Below are positions 62,883 through 64,000 of a DNA stretch of 64,000 nt, one piece after another. Within the stretch, counting starts at the first letter, position 1; every line of letters starts with the position of its first letter. A program made the position numbers and the translations under genes. The stretch is from Pseudomonadota bacterium (lineage in GTDB: Bacteria > Pseudomonadota > Alphaproteobacteria > Rhizobiales > Rhizobiaceae): assembly GCA_020161665.1 (NCBI GenBank), contig JAIUPA010000009.1, forward strand, positions 1-64,000. The letters are read 5' to 3'. Below the pieces are notes generated by a model. The model searched no databases, was not told the DNA's origin, and saw only the letters and a program-made list of their open reading frames with translations.

Positions 62883-64000
62883 TCAGTTGCCCATGATGAC
62901 ATCAAGCAACGTTGTCTTGCGCGAACCGTTTTGCTGACGCGTCCCGCCATCGATTTCGCCCGGCGGAACAGGCCCCTCGAGAATGTCGCCTGCCTGGGGA
63001 TCGGCCATGCCGCCCTGATCCTGCGGCATGGGGCCGCCCGCCACCGGAACCTGCGGTTCAGGCATCACACGCGGTTGCGGGGCAGGCTCACGCTCACCCG
63101 GCAGAACGCCGGAAATAATGTCCATGATCGTTGTTTGATGCGGCTCGGTGTTCGGCTGCGGTGCCGATGCCGGGGGCAGCATGCTTTGCGGCACGCGCCC
63201 ATCGACGCCCAGACCAAAGAGCGGCGCGGGCGACAGCCCCTTATGGGCAGCGGTCATGAATTCCTTCCAGGCCTTGGCCGGAAGACCACCGCCGGTGACC
63301 TTCTTCATCGGCGTGCCATCATCATTGCCGAACCAGATGCCCGCCGTCAGATTGGAGGTGTAGCCGACAAACAGCGCATCTCGGAAGGATTGGGTCGTGC
63401 CGGATTTGCCAGCCGCCTGCCAGCCATCCAGCCGGGCGGCCTTGCCGGTGCCTTCGGTGATGACGTGGGTGAGCATGGAATTCATCGTCGCGGCGATGTT
63501 TTCCTGCAAGACACGCGGCGGCGTGTCATAGGTGTTTTCGTAGAGAACATTGCCATCGGCGTCAGAAATGCGGCGCACGACATGGGGCGTTGCCTTGTAT
63601 CCGCCATTCATGAACGGCGCGTAGGAGGCGGTCAGCTCGGTGAGTGTCACTTCCGATGTGCCGAGCGCGATGGAGGCATTGGCCTGCAGTTCGGAATCAA
63701 TGCCCATGCGGTGCGCGACCTGCGCCACCGTCGCCGGGCCGACCTCCATCACAAGCTGGGCGGCAATCGTGTTCAGGGAGTTTGCGAGCGCCGTGGCAAT
63801 CGTCACCGGCCCGCGATATTTCTCGTCATAGTTCTCCGGCGTCCAGTTGCCGATCCGGACCGGAGCATCATCACGCACCGAATCCGGCGTCAAACCGGCT
63901 TCAAGGGCCGCCGTATAAACGAAGGGCTTGAAGGCCGAACCGGGCTGGCGTTTGGCCTTCATGGCGCGGTTGAACTGGCTTTTGGCATAGTCGCGACCGC
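62883..64000 (-). CDS. Class A penicillin-binding protein (PBP1A type), C-terminal part
   Basis: The gene runs off the right edge, so only about 372 C-terminal codons are present. The transpeptidase motifs are intact: SxxK as SAFK in QPGSAFKPFVY, SxN as SLN in ALANSLNTIA, and KSGT in AAGKSGTTQ. The glycosyltransferase half lies outside. The C-terminus is a Pro/Gly/Gln-rich tail of about 110 residues ending TTLLDVIMGN. The frame stays open to position 64000 upstream of the first internal Met (RDYAKSQFNRAM). It would synthesise peptidoglycan in the periplasm. Confidence 0.93.
   Translation of the reverse strand, partial: GRDYAKSQFNRAMKAKRQPGSAFKPFVYTAALEAGLTPDSVRDDAPVRIGNWTPENYDEKYRGPVTIATALANSLNTIAAQLVMEVGPATVAQVAHRMGIDSELQANASIALGTSEVTLTELTASYAPFMNGGYKATPHVVRRISDADGNVLYENTYDTPPRVLQENIAATMNSMLTHVITEGTGKAARLDGWQAAGKSGTTQSFRDALFVGYTSNLTAGIWFGNDDGTPMKKVTGGGLPAKAWKEFMTAAHKGLSPAPLFGLGVDGRVPQSMLPPASAPQPNTEPHQTTIMDIISGVLPGEREPAPQPRVMPEPQVPVAGGPMPQDQGGMADPQAGDILEGPVPPGEIDGGTRQQNGSRKTTLLDVIMGN

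Overview
The window is a dense, GC-rich alphaproteobacterial chromosome segment, most likely from a Rhizobiaceae-type member of the Hyphomicrobiales (Rhizobium/Agrobacterium-like). The signs are: RIME-like palindromes built from CCTTCTCCCCG arms; dispersed rhizobial intergenic palindromes; a LAB_N/GT39 fusion typical of rhizobial lipid A genes; the polA / AbcR-like sRNA / marR arrangement; and a 211-residue GpmA with dapB-gpmA adjacency. The genus cannot be decided from the sequence. No rRNA, tRNA, CRISPR array or transposase was seen.

Layout. 1-1299: a left edge with a minus-strand membrane protein, its terminator and about 450 bp of structured non-coding DNA. 1300-8513: a five-gene BMP-type ABC importer operon (lipoprotein-like receptor, two-domain ATPase, two permeases) that includes an amidase and a CodA-like deaminase. 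8527-14030: the ugpBAEC glycerol-3-phosphate importer plus a TIM-barrel isomerase-like gene, with Pho-box-like repeats upstream and a strong terminator. 14028-17744 (minus): a likely lipid A modification set (GT2, LAB_N-GT39 fusion, PAP2 phosphatase). 17838-21803 (minus): a Pot/Fbp-like ABC importer. 21877-30050 (minus): pncB, a hydroxyacid reductase and yejABEF peptide importer genes. 30189-35932: mepA, glk, an MsbA-like exporter, dapB and gpmA, separated by repeat elements.

36127-49111 is a complete C-P lyase region: phnF is divergent from phnGHIJ, then come a RIME-like element, phnKL, a hexapeptide acyltransferase, phnCDEE, a 2H phosphoesterase (DUF1045), phnM and phnN. Pho-box-like 7-4-7 repeats sit upstream of phnG, phnC, the DUF1045 gene and ugpB. 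This suggests one phosphate-starvation programme for taking up and breaking down phosphonates and glycerophosphate. phnP is absent from the window, and the 2H phosphoesterase is a candidate replacement.

49112-64000: polA, an AbcR/alpha-r15-like sRNA, marR, an M20 peptidase, an SH3 protein, a glyoxylate reductase, a GNAT-moeB-recF operon, a TetR gene divergent from a small membrane protein across a 42-bp perfect palindrome, dnaKJ with an RpoH-like promoter, and the 3' part of a class A penicillin-binding protein. Starts were moved from the longest frame wherever a Shine-Dalgarno sequence or family length argued for it.
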